From Paralichthys olivaceus (taxonomy: Eukaryota; Chordata; Actinopteri; Pleuronectiformes; Paralichthyidae): a stretch of DNA of 64,000 bases. The notes under the pieces were generated by a model that was not told the DNA's origin, did no database searches, and saw nothing but the letters and a program-made list of their open reading frames with translations. Every line of letters starts with the position of its first letter. Position 1 is the first letter of the stretch. Shown here piece after piece: positions 34,801-47,600 of this stretch. The stretch spans positions 20,220,439 to 20,284,438 of the forward strand of contig NC_091105.1 of NCBI RefSeq assembly GCF_024713975.1. The letters are read 5' to 3'. The position numbers were made by a program, and so were the translations under genes.

Positions 34801-36137
34801 TACCTGGGTATAGTTTAGAGGCCGCTGGAGGGAAGGCATGATGTGAGAAAGGCTGTCTGCTTTAAGGAGCGTTGATTCAGGGATGATGACCGTCCCGTTG
34901 ACATTAAGCGCTGTGATTGGTTTCTTGGCCAGATCTGGGGTCAGTTTACCCAACTCTGTCCGTTTATTATCTGACGACATTTTTGGTTTACCAACCTTGA
35001 TTGCCGCGGGTTTGCTTAGTGGCAAAGTGCCGAGTTCGTCCCCTTTGCCACAATTGGCGCTTGAAGTGTTGTAAATGACTGCGTTGTTGCTGCACCCCTC
35101 TATTGTCTGTTCTAAGATGGTCTGATTGTTCATTTTTATACGCTTGAATTTAAAGTTACTCTCCCCAGGGTGACACCTTTCATTGTGCTCCGTCAGGGTG
35201 TCAAACTTTTTTGTGTTGAAGTTGCAGACGGCACACAGATACAGGGGGTTGAGGATGACGTTAGGGTGGTTGGCGTCTACGTGTTCTTTGAAAGTGTTCA
35301 GGTTCTGTGTGGAGAAGGGGCAGTATTTGCACTCATAGCCCCCCTGCTGCCTTCGTTGGGGCTTAGAAAGGTCTGGTGGCTCAGTGGCAGGTTTGTCAGG
35401 AGCAGTCAAGGGGTCAGAGGCCTTTCCCATTAGATCCAGGTCCATGGGTGAATCTGTTCCTTTCGAAAGATCTGCCTCCTTGAGCCCGTCCTCACTATGG
35501 TTCTCTGCCGTTATCTGTGAGAGAGAAAGGTCAGCTTTCAGAGGGATGAAATGGACTGAAATTAGCATTTTCAAATACATGCACAAGATTTGCAGACCGC
35601 CATACGTGTTGGAAAATGTCCCTGATTAAAAAAGCAAATACCGAGATAAGTACATGACTGAAATCCTCAGAAAAATTCAGCATACTACACAAAAATACAC
35701 ACATTCATACAGTGCATCTATGTGCAGCACTTTTTTTTTATGAGAAGGGGCAAATTGGAGTTCAGAATCTTGCCCAAGGACACTTAGGCATTCAGAATGG
35801 GGAAGACTGGGATCGAACCACCGACGACCGCTCTAACCCCTGAGCCACAGTCATTCTAATATATACACACAGGGGTCAGTATTTAATAATATAATATAAT
35901 AAAACCTATTTAATTTATAAAAGAAGTCAGAGAATACAATTATTTAAATATCCACAAAAGCAGGCCTAGTATCTTATCTATTAAACTCAGCATATAAAAG
36001 ACAATTCATACACTGATGTCAGACATACTGAGGTTTACCTCCATATTGTGTGGTTCCTCTGCCTCATCATCCAACTCCACCATGGTCTGCTCTGGTCGAA
36101 TCATACAGGGAGTGGAAGCTTTTCGTCGACTGGACAT
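28892..36137 (-). CDS. zhx2: ZHX2 (zinc fingers and homeoboxes 2), 11 coding exons, 897 aa
   Basis: Minus-strand exons: 36137-36039, 35514-34804, 34588-34376, 33543-33280, 32981-32778, 32596-32512, 32306-32121, 31118-30706, 29779-29548, 29372-29204, 29009-28892. All have GT-AG borders and add to 2,694 nt in frame. Human ZHX2 is 837 aa. ZHX2 is a nuclear transcriptional repressor that dimerises and binds NF-YA. Visible: MSSRRKASTPCMIRPEQ start; two C2H2 fingers at about 95-116 (CKYCPF...H...H) and 127-148 (CAVCNF...H...H); VPLNTTKYNPSLDD; homeodomain 1 near 290-345 (SFNKFPYPTQAELSWLTAAS, WFTTQRLKQGISWSPEE); homeodomain 2 near 475-525 (EIKKWFSEQR); homeodomain 3 near 565-620 (EVDCWFSERRALRD); a Ser/Pro-rich linker near 640-715; homeodomain 4 near 722-775 (MFCRTQWPSPDEY, IVRWFKDHR). 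The last exon was chosen because WVKVTV matches human YVEVTV; reading through exon 10 gives a shorter end (ERWVAT, stop 29188). Introns cut homeodomains 2-4. Mammalian ZHX2 has one coding exon. Confidence 0.95.
30630..30692. repeat. Short teleost interspersed repeat in ZHX2 intron 8
   Basis: The words cattacattacattacat and gctgacgcttttatccaaag followed by aataagtgcattcaac form a repeat I recognise as widespread in teleosts. It abuts the donor of exon 8, ending about 14 nt from it. Confidence 0.7.
33880..34165 (+). repeat. Dispersed repeat in ZHX2 intron 3
   Basis: Same family as 25,975-26,275: ttctttaacattgtttttga, ggaataattcatggatcttg, ttggatttaaggggact and gccattctagttta occur in the shared order. 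Confidence 0.7.
35730..35860 (+). repeat. SINE-like element in ZHX2 intron 1
   Basis: Contains tcttgcccaaggacacttag, gactgggatcgaaccaccga and taacccctgagccacag. The gggatcgaacc word is the complement of a tRNA B-box (GGTTCGATCCC), suggesting a tRNA-derived SINE on the minus strand. Confidence 0.65.
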
Positions 36138-36505
36138 GTTGATGGTGGATACTGTGTTTGTCCTTTTGGACGGCAGCCCCAAACTGGTGCTTGTGCTTGG
36201 CCAGGGATGTTGTGATGGCGACTATGGCTGAGGTGCCAAGGATGAAGGTGTGGACGTATAGTCAGGAGTACGAGGACAGAGACACAGGAAGCAAGCTCAG
36301 AACAGTTTGTGGAATGGGACTGAGCGGCCAAGGAGCCTGAGGAGAAATCTTCCCCTGGGGTGCGATAAGTGGCCTGAGAGAGGAGGGCAGTGAAATGTGA
36401 AGGTCTGTAGAGATGGAACTCTTGTAGTGTAGTGGAGGCTGAGCTCGCTGACAGTGTCAGCTCCAGTTCTCACCAACCTCCTGGAACTGCATCACAGGAT
36501 GCTAC
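36138..36505 (-). other. Probable ZHX2 5' UTR part of the first coding exon
   Basis: On the minus strand a good acceptor (ccctcttccctaatccag) ends at 36506, and no better one lies closer to the ATG at 36137. The exon would then carry about 368 nt of 5' UTR before the start codon. Vertebrate ZHX2 has upstream non-coding exons, so splicing from a distal promoter is expected. Confidence 0.45.
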
Positions 36506-39355
36506 CTGGATTAGGGAAGAGGGACAGACCATTATAAACATTTGAAAGACATTTTCATTTTTAAAAGCAACTGTTAGAACCATAGCCTGTATAAAGATGG
36601 ACAAAACTGAATACAGAGTTTACCCGTAGTTTGCCTTTCACACATGCACATGACGCATTCACAACAGCATCAAATCCTCCGCATTATTCAGGTGAGATGT
36701 TGTGCAGCAGACAGAAACAGGAAGTGACATTTTAACTCTGCTGCAGAGATCACAGACCAAACTGAAAAGCATTAATCAAATAATTTTTTCTCAAAGGTAG
36801 TTTCTGTCATTGTTGGTAGTTTGTATCACACTGATGTTAGTTCCAAGACCTCATCTTTCCTATAATGTCACTTTAAATTACTATTTTATCAGTGAAACCA
36901 GTGAATGGGTCACATCTCACCTGAAATTCTCAATGCAAGTCATAAAAAATAAAGACAAAGCAAATTGCTTTTATAAACAACTGTACAATTTTTTTGTGGT
37001 TTCACAGATTCTTAATTTGTTTTGTGTATAAACTGAGAGGAGTATACACAGTATATAATGGAGAATGAGGAAAAATTATAAATCATATATTATTTTTCAA
37101 AAGCTTTTGAGTAGGAGGCACCAAACAGGCTCGTTTGAGCATTTTAAGTAAAGCAACATGTTGGGTTATTTATTCTCAGCAGCGTTCCATGTGGATCTGC
37201 AGTGAACCACCACCCAAAGGAGGTAGAGACAACAGCCGGCAAAAATGGCTCAAAATGAGAAAAGGTCAAAAGAGACAGACAAACAAACAAACAAACAGTG
37301 GCGAGCAGCAGACGGTCAACAGGTGCTCAGCTGACAGACAAGTAGGACACTGGTGCTGAAAATACTGCACAGTGTTCTGGAGAAGAAAGGGATAAGAAAG
37401 GCAGACCACATATTTTCCACACAGCAATAAATCCGATCCCAACAGCTTTCTGCACCAAGTTAAGTCCATAACCTACACAACTCAGACAAATCCTAGTGTT
37501 TTATTTCACTGTGTGTGAGACACAAATAGAAGTCAGCCACAGAAACATCAAGGATGTGGCAGGTAGGGGGAGGGGAACAGTACATTAGTTACTGTTGGTG
37601 CAGTGTAGAGCTCAAACAATTAAATAGCAATCATTTCAACAATTACAATAGAAATGTATGAAAGTCAAAATCACCTGGTTCCAGCTTTTCAAATGAGAAC
37701 ATTCATGTTTTATGACATACTGCTTAGTGATGACTCCTCTTCATCCCTCACTTGAAATCATAGACATAGAATACTGCTGGCAAAGACCATACTGACAGTG
37801 TAGTTTCATCCCAGACTTCCATTGTTTGAAGGCTGGAGGGCTTCAGTGTATAGCCTCCCTTGAGTGCACAACTGTGCGTCTTAATAGGGCCAAGCCTGGC
37901 AGTGTTCTGGGATGGTTGGGCATTGCCACGTCTCTTGGGGGCCACCTTCAGAGAGGGGCTTTCTCCCTTCCCACACTCCAAGACGCCCAGTAATATTAAA
38001 CCATGTGCAGGCCAGCAAATTAGATGGGTGGTTAGACTGATGATTTCATTTTTTTCCTTTTCAGCCCAATGTTAATTTATTTTGTGTTAGAATATCTGCC
38101 TTTTACTTTCAATTGTCATTTATTGAGTAAATTAGTCCTAAATTTAAACATTTAATGAAAAATAAAGAGGACCATTTATATCTGCTCAACATACAAGGTA
38201 TATTAACGTAAAAAAAAAAAGCAGTTGCACAATCAGGATGACAGCATGAACAACAATCTCTGAAGCCACATGGACTTTGTCCGCTTACAACACTCACTTG
38301 TTATTGTTATAATTATTGGTCAGACTCAGTTTAACTCTGATGGTTCCGCTGAATTTTGCAGCGTCACTCTGAAAGACAACAATCCTCTCCCTGATGATGT
38401 TTGTAAATCACAGGACTACTTCGGTGTCTATTGATGTGGCTTGAAAAACTTTTATCGCAAGAGATTTGACAACTTAGCAGATATGCAAATCTATGCAGTC
38501 TATTGTTGGCAGCTGTCAGTACGCGGGTCCTCCTGAGAAATATTGACTAATCACAAACCAAATTACACAGCGGAGTGTGAACAGGGTGAGAAATCACAGA
38601 CAAAGCAGCTTCAGGCGCACAGACTAAAAAGCTAAGAGCGACTTTATTTGGACTGTGTGGAAACGACACCCCCATAAAAAGAAAAAAGAAAAGCAGTTAC
38701 TAAAAGCTTTGGGAGAGCGAGCAGAGGAAACTTACCCGGGGTAATATTGTAATGAGAGGAGAGAGGAGGAGAGAGAGAGAGAGAGATAGAGAGGGTAGCT
38801 TATCTGACTGAGAAAGTCTATTGATATTCCTGAGGCCTCACGCTGAAGCTTCATATTCATATCCACATGAGTAAAAATCAAATGAGTCGATGCAGCAGCG
38901 GTGCTCTTCTAACAGGACATAATGAGCTTCCATAAAACCAAGTTAGCACAGAGGACGAGGAAAAGTCCTCTTAGAATCTCATGTGTGCTGCACTACTTTA
39001 AAATGGGATGCTTAAGACTAAATACTGACAAAAGAAACAGGTTTAACAACAAAGATTCTGTTTCACAGAATGATCATATTTAAGTCTATTTCACAGGGAG
39101 TGGCAGTGATAAATATGTGAGTATGACTATGGGAGGCTTCTTTCAGCTCAGCACAGTAGGACTGTACTTTGTAATCCCTTTAACGTGTCTCATATTTAAT
39201 ATGGCCGTATCCAACAGCTACGCATTAATCACATGGCACTGTACCCTTCAAGGCTTGACGGCTGTCATTCGCCAGCCGACTCATTGTCCCGAGATATCTC
39301 AACTCCTCAAACAACCCACTGAGGCATCATTAGAATGCAGACTCATTACCATGGT

Positions 39356-39369
39356 GTCGCTATAGCAAC
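39356..39369 (-). promoter_or_regulatory. RFX X-box-like site
   Basis: On the minus strand GTTGCTATAGCGAC fits RYYNYYATRRNRAC at every position. A match to so loose a pattern is expected about twice per 64 kb by chance, so this is a candidate only. Confidence 0.3.
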
Positions 39370-40259
39370 CGTGGACGTAGAGCTTTAGTCAAGTCACTGC
39401 TACATCCGTGTCACCGGCTGAGATAGGGGTGACCCCCCGACTGCATGTGGGACTGTGTTTGGTTAAGAGACAGAAAAAGAACAGAAATACTTTGGTAAAC
39501 AGAAGTCCTGCAGAAATAGCCGACAGGATGCGTGTGCATGTTGAAAGCCTGGAAAATTCCCTATCCTGCAGGATGAAGAGTGGTGCATTTGTGAGGTTTC
39601 TTCCGCTTCACTCATTGACAGACGATTGGGGAAGGTCAAGGAAGAGGCTACATTTTCCAGCAAAATCCGAGCTAGTCAGTTGTGGCACACAGAAGATTCC
39701 CCTGCTAAAGGATGAGGTTACATGCTGCCTGATTATCCTACTGACCCTGTTTTGAGTGCTACACAGATAAGGTGCTTCTGAGAGGACACTTGATGTAAAC
39801 ACAGCAGTGTACACACTCATTCTTCAACTCACTGCTTTGTCCCTAAAAGTCTGCCCTTGTCCGAAATCCAGCAATGTAGCCAAGATCAAGCAGGAAGGAA
39901 TCGGAGATGCATCTGTCGTGTCACCTTACGTGATCTGCCGAACTTGTGCTGACACAGCCTGGACACTTTTGGACTTGCTGATGGATGATCGCGACTGAAT
40001 GAGGATCTGACTCTGAACAGAACCAAGATGTAGCTGGACCTTTACCTCCTACTTGTGTGTGCTGAGCCCACACAAGTAGAGGGCGGATGAGCAATTTCAT
40101 TTATGCAACATCCATATCAGTAAGCAGCCAACAAGACTGCTACAGAACTTATAAATAATGTCGGTACAGCTTAAAAGCTGCCGCTGGCTCCTCAGATGGG
40201 GATCACATCAGACAGTCTGCATTAAGAGAAAAGATATTCATGATACAGCTGCTCTCAGA

Positions 40260-40735
40260 CATGAAATTGGGACAATTTCCAGAGGAGGTTAGAGTTCAAA
40301 TGTCTGAGTCAGTTGCATCGGAGATTTTTCCCCAACTTCTCCTACGAGCATTCAGCAGGAACATTTCTGGAAAAAGCAGTGAGTTGTAGTGTAGGTGATG
40401 TTTCTAACGTGCTGAAAAACATGGAATTGTAAGAATACAAATATCTTAGAATGAAAAAAGGTGGCATAGAAGATGTAAACTTGGAAAGGCTGTGAGATTC
40501 AAGAGATTTTGGCAATAAGGGCTGACGTCAATGCGCTGTAAACAAAAACACTGCTTTCCACAGCAGAATACGTCATTCCCTGCCTCCTGCATGCTTTACC
40601 CAGGTGTCACTACTCGTCTGAATGTTCCAAAAATGTTCTGGACAATCTACCGCTGCATTCATTATATGTAAAAGGAAAATGCCAGAGAACGTGACTCAAT
40701 TTTCTGGACATTTTCCAGAGTTCATGTTTAAAGGC
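40260..40735 (+). repeat. Dispersed repeat, copy 1 (copy 2 at 44,110-44,610)
   Basis: Both copies share in order gatgtttctaac, tacaaatatct(t/c)a, tgtaaacaaaaacac, gctttccaca and cctgcctcctgcatgct. A ctggacattttc word is also common. No protein is encoded. Confidence 0.7.
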
Positions 40736-42652
40736 AGAGTCAAATATTTAACACAATACGAACACAAACAGCTCTGCAGTTCAACTTGTAGCAGTGGAGT
40801 TTAACTCATGTGCATTGACTGCCTCAAACAAAGAGAAAAGCTTGTGTGAAGTGCTGAACACTGTGGATCCACTGGCACCAGCAGCCTCCTCCTCCTCACT
40901 CTATCTTTTTCAGAGGAGGAGGAGGGAGGGGCTGCTCTCATGCTGCCTTGGCTGGATGTTTGGGAGCACAGGATGCCATCATGGAAAAGACAACCAGTAC
41001 AGTGCCTAATTAATAACCATGACAATGCATTACTCTATTCCACAGCTGCTCAAACTTTATCAAAATAACTTATAATAATATCTTTATCATAGCCGTGCTA
41101 ATAGACTCCAGTCTCATGGTGTCCTTCAGGGAAGAAATGTTTGAGCAGTTTGATTGTAAACATCTTGCAGAAAGAAATGCACCCAGCCTAATGTTTCCGA
41201 CTGCTGTCTGAAGCACGTAATGATGTCTGCTTTTGGAAGACGCTATATAAACAAACACAAATAATGCTAATTAATGTGGATTCAAACTTGGCTGCTTTTG
41301 TAGGCTGGGTCATTCAGTCAGCCTCCACCTGTTAGTAAAAGTGTCTAACCTAGTTAGCTTGTTAGCTGCTGTGTGCACTGCAAGCTCTGTGCTGGAGACA
41401 CAACCTCCCCACTGTCTGGATGCTCATTAAACTTGTATGAATACTCAGCCCAGCGGTCCCTCGCCTGCTCGTCTGTTTGTCTGTATTCGCCTGTTGTCTG
41501 GCTGTCTGTCTGATTGGTGCATTATATCAGTGGATCCATATTTCTGAAGGAGCTACCTTTAATGCTGCCAGGCAGCAAATACATTTATCAGTGCTGGCAG
41601 TAATCAGTTTAGGCTACACACTAGCATACATACTGAAGAGAGCACAGGGGAAATCAATACAAACCCTCAGTAACACCAAGCCTGTCTAGTACGAAGACAG
41701 ACAGATGATCTAATACAGCAGAAACATAGTGGTACAATAGAAAGTATATTATATATATCTAAAGAGCACTGAGAAGAGAATGACACTAAAGAAGTGAGTC
41801 ACAGCAGCACACCCCTCTCAGATTCTATTTCTGGATATCATTAATGTAATAAAAGTAGGGGGGGGGGGTATGGCTCAGACTCAAAAACTGGAATGAAGTG
41901 GTCGTCTGATGCAGATATCTTTTATTAACTTATAACTTGTCTTAACTCAATGATTGGAGTGTATAATGATGAAATTACCTTTCTTACATATCAGCTGCAT
42001 TACCTGCTCAAGTGAAGGAAAGGGTCATCAATCTATTTTTTTAATGAGATAATAATACATAAATAATAAAAGTAAAATTTAGCCAGGCTGATTAGGTGCA
42101 CTCGAGTCTCCTGCACAGCTATGCACTGCCTCTCCTGGACAGCTTGAATAGAGATTAAGCTCAGGAGCTGGCAGATTCGGGTAGGGGTCATTGTTGTAGC
42201 TGAAGAAAGAAGAAGGCTGGAGAAATGAATGTACTGTAGAGACGCAGCCAACCGAGTGCCAGAGTTTTTAGGCATGCAGTCATCCAAATACAAAGGCATA
42301 TGAATGGCAACGTCTGTGGCTTCTACGCTCGAAGCCATGCATGAAGTACAAACCAGTCGGGTACACAGGGGCTCTACAATAACAAGCAAGGCAAAAACAA
42401 GAGAGCAGCATAGAAACAACAAACTGCAGCAACACAGACTGTAGCAGTGCCATGACTCTGCTCTTTAACTCAAACTTTCAACCTCCATCACACACTGTAT
42501 TTCACAAACACATTGCACAGAGGGAGCGCACACACACTGTACTGTTGGCATTACAGTAAGGGGTGTGTATCGCTTTCTCGTCTTGTTTTGAGTGTGTTTT
42601 CCCTCCTGGCTGCTTGTTCCATAAGTCAGCCACTGCAGTGAGGAGGACAGTT

Positions 42653-42653
42653 C

Positions 42654-42690
<37 letters not shown>
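42653..42690. repeat. (GT)n(GA)n compound microsatellite
   Basis: About ten GT units followed directly by about nine GA units. Confidence 0.95.
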
Positions 42691-42984
42691 GAGAGGCACC
42701 TCCACCATTAACACAACGAGTCCCAGCAGGGGTGGGAGTAGCAGATTTTCGGACCGTTGCAGACTTAATTTAAATCTCATCACGCTGCTGCTCCAGAGCA
42801 AAGCAAAGTGCTGCACTGTGTCTGAGGGCTCGGTGTGTTCTGCATAGCAACAGAGCAGCACTACTTTTGCTGAACTGGAATGAGCAGAGATGGGTAAGAA
42901 ACTAGACTGGTTCTGTCCAAAGGTGTTAACATTTCCAGACCATCTCCTCTAAAGACCACTCGCAGCATGTACAACTTTTCTTTT

Positions 42985-43200
42985 GAAAAGAGCCAGGCTG
43001 GTCATTTCCCTGTTTCCAGTTGATACAAAGATTGATGACGCATCTCCACTTCCTGCCACCTACCAGAAAAATGTAAATATCCCAGACACGAATTGCGCAT
43101 TTGGAACCAGAGTCTGCGCAGTAGCAATCGGGGGATGGAGCTGCAGGAGCAATGTCCCACCAATACGCGCCCTTGATCAATCATTACATTTCATCCATAG
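42985..43200 (+). repeat. MITE/SINE-like element, same family as 12,490-12,830
   Basis: Shares gcatctccacttcctgccac and gcatttggaaccagagtctg with the copy after C8orf76, in the same orientation. The ends are more decayed. Confidence 0.65.
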
Positions 43201-43861
43201 CATCAAACAAGTAATTTAGACCAAACTTACTGGAAAAATTAACACTTGGACATCCACTAATATGAAGAAGTCAGGATATTTTCCACCTATGATACATATT
43301 AAGAGCGACTTTTAATAATTAAGGAACAGACAAACTAATGGCAACAGTATATCTAAATTACCCCAAGCATCTTGGGTAACTACCTGCTGACATATCCAGT
43401 ACACTGATGCTGACATACTGTATGTATCGGTGTGAAATCCTTATTTTGGTTGCTCCTAATTTTAGCAACATCTGTTCACATCAGCAGGTTTTATCTGCTG
43501 TAAATTGTGTATATACACACCTCCTCTCTATGGTATCTTTTTATATTTTAAGTTGCAGGGACTCAGGAGGGCTTTCGTAGTATCACACACACCCATCAGT
43601 TTTTGTGACAAGTTGTCAAACTTTTATATAGATGTCCCAGAAAACTACTGATCATCACTGCTGTGCCCTTATTCAATCTACTAATTCTGTGAGTACTGTC
43701 TAGCATGCTGCATTACATGGAGGAACCAGTCTTCCATTTAATGTGGTTCACACACTGCCAGACCTGTCTCCTTACTGAAAACACACAGGCACACCGTCAT
43801 ACACACAAAGGGCAAGCTATAAAAATACCCAAGTGTCACCCACTCTGCGGCTGATGGTAGT

Positions 43862-43875
43862 GTTACTATGGTAAC
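43862..43875 (+). promoter_or_regulatory. RFX X-box-like palindrome
   Basis: GTTACTATGGTAAC fits the RFX pattern fully, with both GTTAC and GTAAC half-sites, inside a slightly longer palindrome (gtgttactatggtaacac). This is a stronger match than the 39.36-kb site, but untested. Confidence 0.35.
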
Positions 43876-44109
43876 ACTGTATCCAACAGAAAGCGCTTGT
43901 GAGTGTGCTTGAATCCAGGAGCAGAAACACAGAGGTCAATCAGTGTCATGACTGCAAGGACTCTACTTTATCTGCACGAAAGTAAGGTTCACACCCCACA
44001 CCTAATTCTGCACATGCTGACAATTCTTTTACATGATTATTAGATCTGAATGACACTTTCAGAGTAAGAAACGTTATGTCTAACAAATACGTTTTGCTCC
44101 AAAGCTGCT

Positions 44110-44610
44110 CTCAGAACTGCACTGATGTCTGAAAATTATCCTGAGGGGTCGTACGTGAAAACACAAATATCTAAGGCAGATGTGCTGGACATTTTCAGGA
44201 ACCTCTCCTGTGATCCCCCTTAAAAAAAATAAAAATATCTGGAATATATCAAAGCAAAAAATTGTCAGGAAAAGTCACCGCGAGCAAATGGGCGTGTTGA
44301 TGATGTTTCTAACATGGGACGAAACAAAAAAACTACAAATATCTCAGGATGAAAAAGAGGAGTCTATAAGTGGAAGACACCAACGTAAATGTCAATTTTG
44401 AAGACAATATGGTTTAAAAGCTTTTGCCGATAAGATGTGGTGTCTATGTGTTGTAAACAAAAACACAGCTTTCCACAACAGAGTATATACGCCATGTCCT
44501 GCCTCCTGCATGCTCCAGCCAGACGCCACCCCTTTCCTGAACGTTCTGTACGTCTTCCTGTTGTTGTGAAGGCATCTGACCCACATCTCCTGCTGTGTCT
44601 TCAAAAGGCA
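44110..44610 (+). repeat. Dispersed repeat, copy 2 (copy 1 at 40,260-40,735)
   Basis: Same order of phrases as copy 1, 3.9 kb away and in direct orientation. The frame 44437-44643 lies in it and is not a gene. Confidence 0.7.
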
Positions 44611-47600
44611 AATGTCAAGTTCATGTCTCTAAGCAGCTTGTAAATCTTATCAGGGACATAAAGAAGAGTGGGAATTACCTTTGTTTGTAACTTAGTGCAC
44701 ATTTAACTAACTTACACTACTTGAAAAAACACGAATCTTTTGAATGCCTTTCTGAATATTTCTGAAACCTTTGCCACTGATTAGTCGGCAGTGTAGCCAC
44801 TTTGCTTTGCCTGTTGAACATTAGGAACTGACGCGCATCCAACGCCCAAACTATTATGGAACATCTCTGGCTTCCTCAGTCCGGTTTGTTGCTGCAACCC
44901 CTTCCGCACTCGCACAGAGTGACGAAGGCCCACACGTCAGCGCGTGTTGACTTGATTCCAGGGGGCTCCGAGTGTCAATGAAAAGCAGATGGGGTGTGGG
45001 GCAGGGTTTTATTACTGCAAATGGAGTAATGCAGTGGTAAACTACCCCTCTTCAACATTTTTATGTGGCTTTTCTGAGAATGCCCCCCCACCCATTCACT
45101 TGGTTTTGCTGTCCTATTTGCTCTACGCTCTTCTCTTTCACTCTGCCTCATGGCCTTGCACACAAACAAACAGTCACCCTGATAACAGCACATTACTCTC
45201 CCACAGAAAACTTGTACCACAATGTCAACTATTAAGAGCCTCTATCACCAATGAAAATGTCCTTGTAAATCTGAGCAGTTTTTTCGTGGGCAGGAAAAAA
45301 TGTCTGAAGAGAGTTTTTGGTTGAAGTAGTTCCTTTGTGGGAGACAACTGGAATAGGGCAAAAGTCATATAGCACAGAAGCAGCCACCTGCAAATTAGGT
45401 CAACAATGACAAAGAACAGTGAAGAGGTGCTGCAGAACTTCTGTTCAACTGCTAATCGCTGAAAATTGAATTACTTTATAATGAAATATATTTTTTTAAA
45501 GAATTATTTATATTTTGAAGCAGTCTGTCCGTTATATTTGTGCATGCAGAAGAACAGAAAGCTCTCGTTGAATCCAAATGTGAACACCCGGAGAGTTTGG
45601 CGTCTGTTTGACAGAGTCTCGGGAAGTATTCCGTGTACTTCCGTGCGGCCAGATTTCCCACCTGCCAATCTCTGCTTTCTGCAGTGGGTGTGGCTTGTGA
45701 AAAGTCCCCAGCCTCTCCCCATTGGTCTCGTTCTGACAAGTGGGGTGAGTCTAAGCTCTACCACTGGCTGACGTGGTGCAATGCATGAGGCCTTTTAGTA
45801 TGCACCCTCTCTCTCTCTCTCCATTTCCTTCTTTCCTTTTTTCCAAACTTGAAATTTGGAGGACACACTGGGCCGTGAATAGAGGAGCAAATCCACACAC
45901 ATGCAGACACGAATGCTCAACGTGACATGAAGATACCAAATTGTGTGGCTGGGTATAAAGCTGATTTTTTTTTTTTTTTTACGGCTGCATGCAAAGGTTC
46001 AGGGTTTTAACTGGAGATTTAATGTGTCAACTGCAGAAGTAGTTTCAAGTTCTAACAGACCACAGTGACTACAAGAAATAAGCCCCTTTGGCTGGTGGAT
46101 GATGTGCACAGAGTAGTTTAATACATGCTTACACGTGCAGAATCACACTGCTGTATAAATTGCTATGCACTCAGAGACTTAAATAATAATCGATGCAGCA
46201 ATGAAGCACTGACTGAAGTCTTCAAAAATACACAGATTATGAAATGAGTGATGTCAGATAGTATTAATGGAGCCTGATGTACTGTACCTGCTCTTTCTCC
46301 CACACATATACACAGACTTCTCTTTCAATTTCTCACTGCTAAGCTGTCGCTTGTTTCTGATTCACACCACTCACATATTCTGACTCTGGTGTGCTGCTGC
46401 TTCTCTTGTTCTCTCAGTGGATTTCCAACAAAAGTACCACAGACATACCTGCAATGCTTTCTATTTATTTTGACTTTGCAAATAAGATTTCCGCGGTTGT
46501 GAAACATCATATCAAGTACATAACTAGAGCCGGTGATTGTCTAAGTGGACACATATAACCATTACACCAAAGAAGGATATCACGCCATTTGTGCTTTACC
46601 TGTACATGTTGCTGCTTTGGTTTCCTCTAGAGCTGTAGTGGAAGACTCTCTGGAATCCAACTAGATTCTAAGCCAACAAAGTGCAGACTTTTACACTAAA
46701 AACTGACACAACATTAACAATTTTACTTTACGGGTTAATGTGAATGTGGGACCTTGGACTTTCTAACTTCTGTCTTTTCTTGTCACTCATTTGTCTAGTC
46801 TGTCTCACTTAGACATCACACGTACTCTGATGCATTCTTCATGCTCCCTCTCCGTCTGTCCCTATGCATCTCCTCTCCTCTTCCCCTATAATGGTCTCCT
46901 TCCGCCCATCACGCTCTCCCTCTCAGCCCCACCTACAGGTGATGAGCTCATCTCTGTGGTTGCCTTAGTCACCTAACAACATGTCAGAGAAACCGGCGGA
47001 GGAGGTACAGCGGAGAAAAGGGACATGAACTGAAGAAGCCCTGCAACGAAGCACAGCGTAAAGCGTCAGCGATGTCGTCACAGAGTGGAGCTCAGCACAA
47101 GAGGCTGTGATGACAACAGCCTCCGTGCGCCAACCGGTGATGACTCATTGCACTGTTTCACCAGGAGAACGGACAGCCATTATATCCCTCTGGACTAGAT
47201 GTGGACATGTGATGTTCAATCAGGAAATTCTGGATGTTCCTTATGAATGCGAGACACAAAAACATGCTAAAACACACTGCAAGTCAGCTCGAACCAAAAT
47301 AACGACATATCATAGAATAAATAAAGTGTAAGCTCAACTAACATCTACAGAACCAAAAAAATATGTTTTGTCTTATATGCAGGTTACAATATTTATGTAA
47401 GCAAAGCATGAACAAATGGCAAAAGCATAAAACAATAACTGATGTACAGGTCACTGTAATTTACTCCTATACAATAAATCACAAATAACATATTATTTGA
47501 ACCTCCCTGCCCCACTTAAGTTTGGATTGATGTTGTTATGCTTCAACTTCAATTTGTTAGTTGTAATTTTGCCAACAAATTGGTTTAAATATGTGCAGAT

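Noticed and set aside
35170..35629. Plus-strand frames across ZHX2 exon 2
   Set aside because: They are antisense shadows of the zinc-finger exon.
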